From NCBI GenBank assembly GCA_016716235.1, contig JADJWS010000003.1:62001-126000 (forward strand): 64,000 bases of DNA, read 5' to 3'. The notes below the pieces were generated by a model. It saw only the letters and a program-made list of their open reading frames with translations. It did no database searches and was not told the DNA's origin. Source of the DNA: Candidatus Defluviilinea gracilis (GTDB lineage: Bacteria > Chloroflexota > Anaerolineae > Anaerolineales > Villigracilaceae). Position numbers and translations under genes: made by a program. Shown piece after piece: positions 8,612 to 15,956 of this stretch; the stretch's first letter is position 1; each line of letters opens with the position of its first letter.

Positions 8612-9134
8612 ATAAGTTCTCCCATAAATCCCAAAAAGCGTATTGCGCGGTCAACTCATCGCCCTTTACGAGAAAAGGTTCGACGCTTTGCCAAACATCA
8701 TCTTTTTTTCTACCCTTTCCAACTTCCTGCAAAAGCCGTCGAGCGTCTGAAACATCAATATCGTCGCGCCATGCAGAGAGTTTCATCGCGAGCAATTGTT
8801 CCAAAGAAGGCGTTCGCGCTTCTATCCCAGGCGCTTGAAACACAATCGGTCCATTGCTAATGCCCACCAAATATCCTTTTGCGCCGTCATTCAACCAATC
8901 TTCTGTCCAGTCGAATTCTTCGGCAACACTTTTTGCCAGTTCTCGAACCAGACGGGCTTCACGCGGCTCGAGAATAACCGCGTCTATATCCCGCGTGGAT
9001 GAGCGCGCGTCGAATTGAAGAACCATGACTGCGCCGCCAACGAGAGTCAATTGAATATGAATCCCTCTGGCTTGGGCTAGTTCTCCAAGTCGTTTTAAGC
9101 CCTCTTCGATTTCACTACGCGTAAATATTCCCAT
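8598..9134 (-). CDS. DUF6036-type nucleotidyltransferase
   Basis: This 178-residue protein has a nucleotidyltransferase signature: LTLVGGAVMVLQF (about residues 29-41), then STRDIDAVI (about 46-54), where the two Asp would bind metal. A C-terminal helical part (SDARRLLQEV and onwards) resembles the DUF6036 family. It is the first gene of a two-gene unit placed 25 nt downstream of gatB, with its partner overlapping by 14 nt. The unit is bracketed by two copies of the gatB 3' end, so it probably arrived by recombination. A role as toxin or defence enzyme is an inference. Confidence 0.75.
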   Translation of the reverse strand: MGIFTRSEIEEGLKRLGELAQARGIHIQLTLVGGAVMVLQFDARSSTRDIDAVILEPREARLVRELAKSVAEEFDWTEDWLNDGAKGYLVGISNGPIVFQAPGIEARTPSLEQLLAMKLSAWRDDIDVSDARRLLQEVGKGRKKDDVWQSVEPFLVKGDELTAQYAFWDLWENLYGTD

Positions 9135-9159
9135 GGCTTTATTTTACACCACAGATAAC

Positions 9160-10602
9160 TTACTTCCTCCTCCCCTCCAACCCCTTCACCACCAACTCCC
9201 TCGTCACGTTCGGGTCCGCCTTCCCCTTCGTGGCGCGCGCCACTTGACCGACGAACCATTGCAGGAGAGTCTCTTTGCCCGCGAGATATTTTTCCACTTC
9301 GGAGGGGTTATCGTTCAGCGCTTTCGTCACGGCTTCCTTGATGAAACTTTCGTCGGAGACTTGGACGAGTCCCTTTTCTTGGACGATATGTTCGGGGTCG
9401 CCGCCATTTCTTAGGAGTTCGCTCAACACGATTTTTGCCGAGTTGCCGCCGATGACTTTGTCGGTCGTCATGTCAATGAGTTTGGCGAACGATTCGGGCG
9501 GCAGAGTCACATCTTCAATTTTGATTCCCGTCTCGTTGACGTAGTGCATGAACTCGCCCGCGATCCATGAATGGACGGCTTTCGCTGAACTGTTCGATTT
9601 CGCGGCGACGCGCTCGAAGTAGTTCGCGAGAGAAAGCTCGGAGGTGAGAAAACGCGCATCGGACTGAGTCAAGCCGAAGTCCGAGATGAAGCGTTTTGTT
9701 TTTGCGTCGGGCAATTCGGGGAGAGTCGCGCGAATCGAATCGATCCAATCCGAATCCAAAATTAGCGGCGGCAAATCAGGCTCGGGGAAGTAACGATAAT
9801 CATGCGCGCTTTCTTTGCCGCGCTGCGAATACGTCTTGCCCGTCGTTTCGTTGAAGCCCAACGTTTCCTGTTCGACGATTCCGCCGCGCGAAACAATTTC
9901 AGTCTGCCGCGCGATCTCGTATTCGATGCCCTGCGCGAGCGAGCGGAACGAGTTGAGATTTTTTATTTCAGTGCGCGTGTTGAGTCGCTCGCTCCCCGCC
10001 TCGCGCACCGAAACGTTCGCCTCAAAACGGATCACGCCTTTTTCCATGTCGCCCGAATTCACATCGAGATAACGCAGGATCGCGTGCAACGCGGTCGCGT
10101 AGGCTTTCGCTTCATCGGACGAACGCAGATCGGGCTCGGTGACAATTTCGAGCAGTGGGACTCCGCTTCGGTTGTAATCAATGAACGAGCGCGCGTCGGC
10201 GTGGGATAACTTGCCCGTGTCCTCTTCCAAGTGGACGCGGCGAATCCGAATCGACCTTATGCCTGCTTCAGTTTCGATGAGCAGTTTCCCGTCTGTTGCC
10301 AGCGGCTGGTCGTATTGCGAGATTTGATAGCCCTTCGGCAGGTCGGGATAAAAATAATTCTTGCGCGCGAAAATACTTTCGGTGTGGATCTGACACCCAA
10401 GCGCGAGCCCAACTTTGACCGCCAACTCGACGGCTTTATTGTTCAACACAGGCAACGCGCCAGGCTGACCCGTGCAAACGGGACAGATATGCCGATTCGG
10501 TTTTGCGGTGATTGAGTCGACAACTTCGCACCCACAAAACATTTTCGATTTTGTGAGCAACTCCGCGTGGACTTCAAGTCCGATGATGGGTTCGTAGTTC
10601 AT
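9160..10602 (-). CDS. gatB: Asp-tRNA(Asn)/Glu-tRNA(Gln) amidotransferase subunit B
   Basis: GatB binds the mischarged tRNA and activates its acyl group for amidation within the GatCAB complex. The 480-residue product starts MNYEPIIGLEVHAELLTKSK, with the conserved GLEVHAEL and CPVCTGQPGALP cysteine segment (about residues 40-52), the YFYPDLPKGYQISQYD core and a YqeY-like C-terminal tRNA-binding domain. An in-frame extension of 73 codons upstream is read through a dispersed repeat (10616-10688) and is not real protein. An ATG at 10617 is a possible alternative. It is last in the aspS-gatC-gatA-gatB run. A diverged second copy of its 3' end lies at 8111-8254. Confidence 0.95.
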   Translation of the reverse strand: MNYEPIIGLEVHAELLTKSKMFCGCEVVDSITAKPNRHICPVCTGQPGALPVLNNKAVELAVKVGLALGCQIHTESIFARKNYFYPDLPKGYQISQYDQPLATDGKLLIETEAGIRSIRIRRVHLEEDTGKLSHADARSFIDYNRSGVPLLEIVTEPDLRSSDEAKAYATALHAILRYLDVNSGDMEKGVIRFEANVSVREAGSERLNTRTEIKNLNSFRSLAQGIEYEIARQTEIVSRGGIVEQETLGFNETTGKTYSQRGKESAHDYRYFPEPDLPPLILDSDWIDSIRATLPELPDAKTKRFISDFGLTQSDARFLTSELSLANYFERVAAKSNSSAKAVHSWIAGEFMHYVNETGIKIEDVTLPPESFAKLIDMTTDKVIGGNSAKIVLSELLRNGGDPEHIVQEKGLVQVSDESFIKEAVTKALNDNPSEVEKYLAGKETLLQWFVGQVARATKGKADPNVTRELVVKGLEGRRK

Positions 10603-10615
10603 AATTTCTATTGGC

Positions 10616-10688
10616 ATGTCACCCTGAGCGCCAGCGAAGGGTCTCGTGTGTTGTGACAGAGATGCTTCGCTTCGCTCAGCATGACATG
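10616..10688. repeat. Dispersed repeat between gatA and gatB (copy 1)
   Basis: The ends read ATGTCAcCCTGAGCG and, inverted, ATGTCATGCTGAGCG, so this is a short element with imperfect inverted ends. Its translation gives the CHAERSEAS peptide often seen as spurious protein extensions in many genomes. A second copy lies at 43209-43293. Confidence 0.75.
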
Positions 10689-12152
10689 CTAGAGTGAGGG
10701 CTGTTTCGTGTGCCAATCCGTCTGCGATTGATACAAATGTCCAATGTGAAGCAGAGTCTCCTCCGACAAATGCGGACCCATGACTTGCATCCCGATGGGC
10801 AGTCCGTTCGAAAAGCCGCATGGGACAGACAGCGCGGGAATCCCTGCGAGATTGACAGCGACCACGAACACATCCGACAAATACATATCGAGCGGGTTGC
10901 TGATCTTCTCGCCGATACGAAACGCAGTCGTCGGCGCGACAGGTGTGATGAGCGCGTCGCAGGTCTCGAACGCTTTCTGAAAGTCCTGCCGAATCAACGC
11001 GCGGACTTTCTGTGCTTTTAAATAGTGGGCATCGTAATATCCAGCCGAAAGCGCGAACGTGCCAAGCATGATGCGGCGTTTGGTCTCCGCGCCGAAGCCT
11101 GCCTCGCGCGTCTTCAAGTAGACATCCATCAAATCGCCAGACTCGCGCTCCGACAGTCCAAACCGCACGCCATCGTATTTTGCGAGGTTGGAACTGGCTT
11201 CGGCAAACAGAATCAAATAATAGACAGGGATCGCATACTGCGTGTGCGGAAGCGACACTTCAAGGACTTCCGCGCCAAGCGATTCGATTTGCTTGATCGC
11301 GGCTCGAACGGAAGCGTCTACTTCTTTATCCAGCCCTTCAACGAAATATTCTTTGGGAATGCCGATGCGAAGTCCGCGTAAATTTTCCGCGTTCTTCAAA
11401 CTCGCCGAATAACTTTGAACAGACTCAACGCGCGACGTGCTGTCTTTGGGATCATGTCCCGCAATCGCTTCAAGGACAAGCGCCACATCATACGCGCTCC
11501 TCGCCATCGGACCGATCGTATCAAACGACGACACCAGCGGAATCAATCCGTAGCGCGAAACTCTTCCGTAGGTGGTTTTGAGTCCCGTCACGCCACAAAA
11601 CGACGCGGGCATGCGCACCGATCCGCCCGTGTCTTCGCCGAGCGCAAACGGAGCCAGTCCCGCCGCGACCGCCGCCGCTGACCCTCCGCTCGAACCGCCA
11701 GGGACGTGATCGAAATTCCACGGGTTGCGGGTGGTGAAGAAGCCAGAGTTTTCGGTGGACGACCCCATTCCGAACTCATCCATGTTGTTTTTGCCAAGGA
11801 GGACAGAGCCAGCCGCATGTAATTTCTTGATCGCGGTCGAGTCGTAAAACGGTTTATAGTTCTCAAGGATTTTTGATGAGCAAGTCGTGTTCACGCCGCG
11901 TGTCGAAAGCGAATCCTTTGCCGCGTAGGGAATTCCCGTCAGCGGGGTCAAACCTTCGCCTGACTTGATGCGTTCGTCCGCTTTTTTGGCTTGCTCCAAC
12001 GCCACATCTTCAGAAACCGTGACGTACGATTTGATCTGCGGGTCGAGTCGTTGAATGCGTTCAAGATACGCGCGCGTCAACTCCGCCGAAGAAATCTTTC
12101 GACTGGAAAGTAGTTCGTGTGTTTCGTGGATGGTTAATTCGTGTAAATCCAT
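10689..12152 (-). CDS. gatA: Asp-tRNA(Asn)/Glu-tRNA(Gln) amidotransferase subunit A
   Basis: GatA is the amidase that releases ammonia from glutamine for the GatCAB reaction. The 487-residue protein has the amidase signature with the Ser-cisSer-Lys triad: Lys in YAAKDSLS (about residue 77-84), the PGGSSGGSAAAVAAG loop (about 149-163) and the nucleophile region LGEDTGGSVRMPASFCG (about 169-185). It lies between gatC (215-nt gap that holds a palindrome) and gatB (86-nt gap that holds a repeat). Despite those gaps the strand and order argue for co-transcription with aspS. No premature stop or frameshift is seen. Confidence 0.96.
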   Translation of the reverse strand: MDLHELTIHETHELLSSRKISSAELTRAYLERIQRLDPQIKSYVTVSEDVALEQAKKADERIKSGEGLTPLTGIPYAAKDSLSTRGVNTTCSSKILENYKPFYDSTAIKKLHAAGSVLLGKNNMDEFGMGSSTENSGFFTTRNPWNFDHVPGGSSGGSAAAVAAGLAPFALGEDTGGSVRMPASFCGVTGLKTTYGRVSRYGLIPLVSSFDTIGPMARSAYDVALVLEAIAGHDPKDSTSRVESVQSYSASLKNAENLRGLRIGIPKEYFVEGLDKEVDASVRAAIKQIESLGAEVLEVSLPHTQYAIPVYYLILFAEASSNLAKYDGVRFGLSERESGDLMDVYLKTREAGFGAETKRRIMLGTFALSAGYYDAHYLKAQKVRALIRQDFQKAFETCDALITPVAPTTAFRIGEKISNPLDMYLSDVFVVAVNLAGIPALSVPCGFSNGLPIGMQVMGPHLSEETLLHIGHLYQSQTDWHTKQPSL

Positions 12153-12219
12153 AAATTTTCAAATCGAGTTATACAAGATTGCGCTTCATCAAAGACCTTC
12201 TTCGCGGAGTGACAACCAT

Positions 12220-12304
12220 CCACGAATGTTCACGAATACCCTGACGGGCACATGTAAACGAATTGACGCGCCTCTATTCGTGAATTCGTGGTTTTATTCG
12301 TGGA
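12220..12304. repeat. CACGAAT-type palindrome in the gatC-gatA gap
   Basis: CCACGAATGTTCACGAATA (12220-12238) is matched by inverted TATTCGTGAATTCGTGG (12275-12291). It belongs to the same class as the repeat at 50550. The remaining gap up to gatC is a simple AATTACCAATTAC spacer. Confidence 0.65.
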
Positions 12305-12367
12305 CGGTTCGTTACCAACGCAAAACTCCGCAACAAAAATTACCAATTACTACTTACCAATTACTTG

Positions 12368-12679
12368 TTACTGCTCCACATGCGCGCGCGGAATAACCAC
12401 ATACTCATCTTTCGACTGCGGAGCATTGGCGAGAAACTCCTCCGTCGGCACAGACTCTTCGACCTCATCCTCGCGCATCACGCTTTGATTCGCCGACGAC
12501 AAATACGCAGGCGCGACATTCTCCGTGTCCACTTCATTCAAAACACCGACGTAATCGAGAATATCCTTGAACTGAGAAACGAACATCTTCGTCTCGTCCT
12601 CGTTCAAATCCAACCGCGCCAAAGACGCGATGTCTCGCACTAACTTTTCATCTACCTGAATCTGTTGCTTCTCGTTCAT
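12368..12679 (-). CDS. gatC: Asp-tRNA(Asn)/Glu-tRNA(Gln) amidotransferase subunit C
   Basis: GatC is the small helical belt that stabilises GatA-GatB. The 103-residue product has the typical start VDEKLVRDIASLARLDLNED (about residues 9-28), followed by the FKDILDYVGVLNEVDTENV helix that wraps the other subunits and a C-terminal segment ending EYVVIPRAHVEQ, similar to the family's VPRVVE end. It lies 69 nt downstream of aspS on the same strand. This neighbourhood ties the amidotransferase to the aspartyl route, not only to Glu-tRNA(Gln). Confidence 0.92.
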   Translation of the reverse strand: MNEKQQIQVDEKLVRDIASLARLDLNEDETKMFVSQFKDILDYVGVLNEVDTENVAPAYLSSANQSVMREDEVEESVPTEEFLANAPQSKDEYVVIPRAHVEQ

Positions 12680-12694
12680 CGCCGATCAATTCTC

Positions 12695-12748
12695 CAATTC
12701 TCTAATTCTCCGCATCGCTACCAATCTCTAATCTCCAGTCTCCAATCT
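12695..12748. repeat. Short-period AT/TC spacer between aspS and gatC
   Basis: The gap is a run of near-repeats of TCTCCAATCTCTAA. Similar spacers occur at 28436, 48640, 51262 and 53873. No gene or clear terminator is present. Confidence 0.5.
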
Positions 12749-14515
12749 CTATTCCCTGATCTGAACATGCAATTCTTTCAACTGCTTCGGCTCAACTTCC
12801 GACGGCGCGTCCGCCATCACATCGCGCCCCGCTTGATTCTTTGGGAACGCGATCACTTCGCGGATGTTCGGCTCGTCAGCCAGTAACATCACGAGTCGAT
12901 CAACGCCTGGAGCCATCCCTCCATGCGGAGGCGCGCCATACTCGAACGCCTCCAGCATGTGACCGAACTTCGTCTGAATTTCCTCGTCGCTCAAGCCAAG
13001 CATCTGGAACATCTTCATCTGAATATCTCGGCGATGAATACGGATCGAACCCGACGCGGTCTCGTAGCCGTTGCACACCATATCATACGCGTCCGAATAC
13101 ACTTCGCCAGGGTTGGTGTCGAACTTGGGCAGATCTTCCAACTTCGGCATCGTGAACGGATGATGCTCCGACTCCCATTTCTTTTCTTCCTCATTCCACG
13201 CAAAGAACGGGAAGTCCACCACCCACGCGAACGCCATCATGGATGTATCGGCAAGATCGAGTTTATCGCGCAAAATGATTCGCAACCCGCCCAACACTTT
13301 GTTGACGACCGCGCGCGCGTCTGCCGCAAACAGGATAAGATCGCCGTCCTTCGCGCCCGTTTTGGATTTGACCTCTTCCACCTCTGCCTCTGTGACAAAC
13401 TTCGCGGCGGTTCCCTTCGGACCTTCGGCTTGGATCGCCAGCGTCGCCAGTCCCTTCGCCCCCAGCCCCTTCGCCGACTCGGTCAACGCGTCCACTTCCT
13501 TGCGCGACATCTCAGCCGACTTCGGCGCGATGATACACTTGACCACGCCTCCCGCGCTCAACGCAGACTGGAAGACTTTGAACTCGCTCTTCGCGAAGAC
13601 CTCGCTCACGTCAACCAGTTCCATGCCGAAACGCAGATCGGGTTTGTCGGTGCCGAAGCGTTCGAGAACTTCTTTGTATGAAAACTTGGGCCACGGCGAG
13701 GAATATAACTTCTTGTGCGGCGCAACTTCGGGGAGCATCGCCGTGAACAAACCCTCAACGAGATTCAACACATCGTCACGGTGAACATAGGACATCTCAA
13801 GATCGAGTTGCGTGAACTCAGGCTGACGGTCGCCGCGCAGGTCTTCATCGCGGAAACAGCGCGCGATCTGGAAATATTTATCCATGCCTGCGACCATGAG
13901 CAACTGCTTCAACTGTTGCGGCGACTGAGGCAAAGCATAGAACTGCCCAGGGTAGATACGAGACGGCACGAGATAGTCGCGCGCGCCTTCGGGAGTCGCT
14001 TTGAACATGATCGGCGTTTCAACTTCGATGAAGCCTTGTTCATCGAGATAGTCGCGCATGAACTTGATGACCTTGTGACGCAACACGATATTTCGAGTCA
14101 ATCGCTCGCGGCGCAGGTCCACATAACGATACTTGAGGCGCATGTTCTCATCGGGCAGGTCGTTATCGGTGTTGACCATGAATGGCGGCGTCTTCGACGG
14201 ATTCAGCACGGTCACGTTCTTGGCGATGACCTCCACCTCACCCGTTTCCATTTTCGGGTTTGCCATTCCCTCGGGGCGTTTCTGCGCCACGCCCTCGATC
14301 TGCAACACCCACTCGTTGCGCACGTTGGCAACTTGCTCCAGCATTTCTTTTGGCAAATCGGGGTTAATGGTCACTTGAATAATGCCAGCGCGGTCGCGCA
14401 AGTCAAAGAATGCCACCCCGCCATGGTCGCGGCGGCGATTCACCCAGCCCGCCAACGTCACGGTTTGACCCGCGTGGCTGGCTCTTAATTCTCCACAAGT
14501 ATGAGTTCTGTACAT
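12749..14515 (-). CDS. aspS: Aspartyl-tRNA synthetase, probably non-discriminating
   Basis: This class II synthetase charges tRNA(Asp), and if non-discriminating also tRNA(Asn), with aspartate. The 588-residue length is the bacterial type with GAD insertion. It shows an OB-fold anticodon domain (residues 1-100), motif 2 FRDEDLRGDRQPEFTQLDLE (about 214-233) and motif 3 GMAPGVDRLVMLLADE (about 540-555). Residue 31 is His (RRRDHGG) and residue 83 is Gly (RPEG). From memory these are the residues that make Pseudomonas aeruginosa AspRS non-discriminating, where discriminating enzymes have Leu and Lys. The gatCAB genes follow directly. Expression is probably controlled by the leader-peptide attenuator upstream. 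Confidence 0.95.
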   Translation of the reverse strand: MYRTHTCGELRASHAGQTVTLAGWVNRRRDHGGVAFFDLRDRAGIIQVTINPDLPKEMLEQVANVRNEWVLQIEGVAQKRPEGMANPKMETGEVEVIAKNVTVLNPSKTPPFMVNTDNDLPDENMRLKYRYVDLRRERLTRNIVLRHKVIKFMRDYLDEQGFIEVETPIMFKATPEGARDYLVPSRIYPGQFYALPQSPQQLKQLLMVAGMDKYFQIARCFRDEDLRGDRQPEFTQLDLEMSYVHRDDVLNLVEGLFTAMLPEVAPHKKLYSSPWPKFSYKEVLERFGTDKPDLRFGMELVDVSEVFAKSEFKVFQSALSAGGVVKCIIAPKSAEMSRKEVDALTESAKGLGAKGLATLAIQAEGPKGTAAKFVTEAEVEEVKSKTGAKDGDLILFAADARAVVNKVLGGLRIILRDKLDLADTSMMAFAWVVDFPFFAWNEEEKKWESEHHPFTMPKLEDLPKFDTNPGEVYSDAYDMVCNGYETASGSIRIHRRDIQMKMFQMLGLSDEEIQTKFGHMLEAFEYGAPPHGGMAPGVDRLVMLLADEPNIREVIAFPKNQAGRDVMADAPSEVEPKQLKELHVQIRE

Positions 14516-14536
14516 AGTGCGCCTCCAAGAAATTGT

Positions 14537-14635
14537 AAGACCTGACAGGTTTTCACGAACGTTCGATCAATCGAATACATTCCAATTCGCAATTGTTCTG
14601 ACGGGCTTAGTTCTCAATGAAACCTGTCAGGTCTT
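14537..14635. repeat. 99-bp element with 16-bp perfect inverted ends in the aspS leader
   Basis: AAGACCTGACAGGTTT (14537-14552) and its exact inverse (14620-14635) bracket 67 nt. It lies between the attenuator terminator and the aspS start codon. The arm resembles the AGACCT-CAC-AGGTCT arms at 41717 and 55611. It may be an inserted repeat within the 5' untranslated region. Confidence 0.7.
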
Positions 14636-14649
14636 GGTTTACATAAAAA

Positions 14650-14677
14650 ATCGCCCTTCGCAATTGCGTTGGGCGAT
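14650..14677 (-). terminator. Attenuator terminator upstream of aspS
   Basis: On the minus strand the stem AUCGCCC / GGGCGAU closes an inner CGC-GCG stem and is followed at once by six T residues. It sits 25 nt past the stop of the Asn/Asp leader peptide and 135 nt before aspS. Its 5' arm (14667-14676) is also perfectly complementary to 14714-14723 within the leader reading frame, which would form the competing antiterminator. Confidence 0.8.
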
Positions 14678-14702
14678 GAGTTCGACTTTTTCAATCCGTC
14701 AA

Positions 14703-14786
14703 CTAGCAAGGCTTCGCCCAACGATACAGCAGATCGTCATTGTCATTATTATCGTTGTCATTGGCGAAGTAAAACGGATATTTCAT
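14703..14786 (-). CDS. AspS leader peptide with ten consecutive Asn/Asp codons
   Basis: This 27-residue reading frame begins MKYPFYFA, then has five Asn and five Asp codons in an unbroken run (codons 9-18), and ends LLYRWAKPC before TAG. Its ATG is 10 nt from a TATAAT box. It precedes a Rho-independent terminator and then aspS. Region 1 (14763-14769) pairs with region 2 (14712-14718), and region 2 (14714-14723) pairs with the terminator 5' arm. The Asn/Asp run is the loop between regions 1 and 2. A ribosome slowed on these codons would cover region 1 and permit antitermination. The peptide itself is probably only a sensor. Base-by-base reading supports the frame. Confidence 0.85.
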   Translation of the reverse strand: MKYPFYFANDNDNNDNDDLLYRWAKPC

Positions 14787-14795
14787 AATGGCGGC

Positions 14796-14801
14796 ATTAT
14801 A
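14796..14801 (-). promoter_or_regulatory. TATAAT box of the aspS leader transcript
   Basis: The minus strand reads TATAAT. The expected start site, about 7 nt further on, falls near 14789, only about 3 nt before the leader ATG, so the message would be essentially leaderless. No strong -35 is seen. The box overlaps the last codons' downstream edge of the DUF3592 gene. Confidence 0.6.
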
Positions 14802-14809
14802 GCACAGAC

Positions 14810-15229
14810 TTAACGTTCCAACGCAGATTCGGCGGGATTCGCCGGGTTGTAATACACCATCACCTGCGCGCCGACGGGATAGCGGGCAACCGTTTTTTGC
14901 GCGTCACCATAGATGCGGACGCTAAAGAATTGTTCGCCCGCTTTGACCACTTGTCCCGTGTACGGCTTTCCGTCCACTTGATATTGATAGACCACAACGG
15001 GAATCTCAGAGCGGCTTTTATAACTGCGTTTCACTTGAACTGTGGAGGTGATCACCACCCCCATCGTGCTGGACCAATCTTGCGCGGCTTGCTTCGCCGT
15101 ATCTCGCATTTTGCTGCGGCGATAGATAAAGTATCCAACCGCAACCAGGATCACGATAGGCAACACAGTGGCGCAGATCGCGCCGCCGATACCGATTACG
15201 AATGAAAAGATTGATATGATTTCAACCAT
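14810..15229 (-). CDS. DUF3592 membrane protein
   Basis: This 139-residue protein has one N-terminal membrane helix (about residues 15-37, ICATVLPIVILVAVGYFIYRR) and a soluble domain of the DUF3592 type. That domain is recognised by YQYQVDGKPYTGQVV in the middle and YPVGAQVMVYYNPANPAESALE at the end. DUF3592 proteins are widespread and have no assigned role. It ends 8 nt from the promoter of the aspS leader on the same strand, with no terminator between, so some read-through into the attenuator is possible. Confidence 0.75.
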   Translation of the reverse strand: MVEIISIFSFVIGIGGAICATVLPIVILVAVGYFIYRRSKMRDTAKQAAQDWSSTMGVVITSTVQVKRSYKSRSEIPVVVYQYQVDGKPYTGQVVKAGEQFFSVRIYGDAQKTVARYPVGAQVMVYYNPANPAESALER

Positions 15230-15508
15230 GCTGTTCCTTTGAGGACCGTTTGATGAGCCTCATTGTACTGTACACCTTGGGAAACTGGCTCGCCGATGGT
15301 ACTACAGGCGCGGCAACGCTTCCGAATGGCAAGCCAGGCTACGAGGAGAAAGACGCGAAGCGGTCAGGTTGGCAGAAACCCCAATAGGGCAAGCCCAATG
15401 TGTAAGGATGATGTAAGGTGAATTGCCTTGATTTTTCTTCCCATTGGGTGCAAGGTGTTGTATAGTAATTTTGTTCGCATAACATTCTACATACCAAAGG
15501 AGAGAAAT

Positions 15509-15889
15509 ATGGGAAAAATTTTGTTTATTTTGAACGCGCTCGTGGTGGCTGTGTTGGGCGCTGGGTTGATGTTCGTGCCTGAGGCAACCCTGACCCAGTT
15601 CGGAACGGAGACCCGCGTCCCCGAATTGCACATGGCGCGGTTCCTCGGCGCCGCATTGATCGCGCTCGGCTTGGCGCTCTGGTTCGCCAAGGACGCTTCG
15701 GATGAAGGCGTGCAACGCAATCTCGGTTTTGCCATGCTCGGCGCTACCGTGCTCGCATTGATCGTCACCATCATTGGCGTCGCCGCCGATGGCATCATCC
15801 GCAATTTCGGCTGGGTCGTGGTCGTAGTCGAGTTCGCCTTCGGACTTGGTTACGTGTTCGTGCTGTTCCTGCAACCCCGCATGAAATAA
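15509..15889 (+). CDS. Small integral membrane protein, about four helices
   Basis: This 126-residue protein is almost entirely hydrophobic, with four predicted helices (about residues 3-22, 45-62, 77-100 and 102-122). The start MGKILFILNALVV has a strong Shine-Dalgarno (AAAGGAGAG). A longer in-frame start 27 codons upstream lacks one and is not hydrophobic. It faces the aldo/keto reductase gene and shares a perfect 34-bp palindrome as terminator. The family was not recognised with certainty. Similar small four-helix proteins are common and unassigned. Confidence 0.7.
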   Translation: MGKILFILNALVVAVLGAGLMFVPEATLTQFGTETRVPELHMARFLGAALIALGLALWFAKDASDEGVQRNLGFAMLGATVLALIVTIIGVAADGIIRNFGWVVVVVEFAFGLGYVFVLFLQPRMK

Positions 15890-15922
15890 CAAACCGTTCG
15901 CAAACGTGTAACACGAATTAAA

Positions 15923-15956
15923 AACAATGACCGCGCATTAATGCGCGGTCATTGTT
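15923..15956 (-). terminator. Perfect 34-bp palindromic terminator containing the AKR stop codon
   Basis: The sequence is a perfect self-complement centred between 15939 and 15940. On the minus strand the aldo/keto reductase stop TAA lies at its centre, and the right arm is followed by TTTTTAATT. It may also stop transcription of the facing plus-strand gene. Confidence 0.75.

Noticed and set aside
10603..10821. An N-terminal extension of GatB by 73 residues
   Set aside because: It is a dispersed repeat and the gatA 3' end read in another frame; GatB proteins start at MNYEPIIGLEVH.
12923..14488. Long plus-strand frames opposite aspS
   Set aside because: They are shadows of a well-supported synthetase gene and have no start signal or domain.
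14516..14809. A T-box riboswitch controlling aspS
   Set aside because: The T-box bulge sequence (TGGNACCGCG type) and specifier stem were not found; the leader-peptide model explains the region better.
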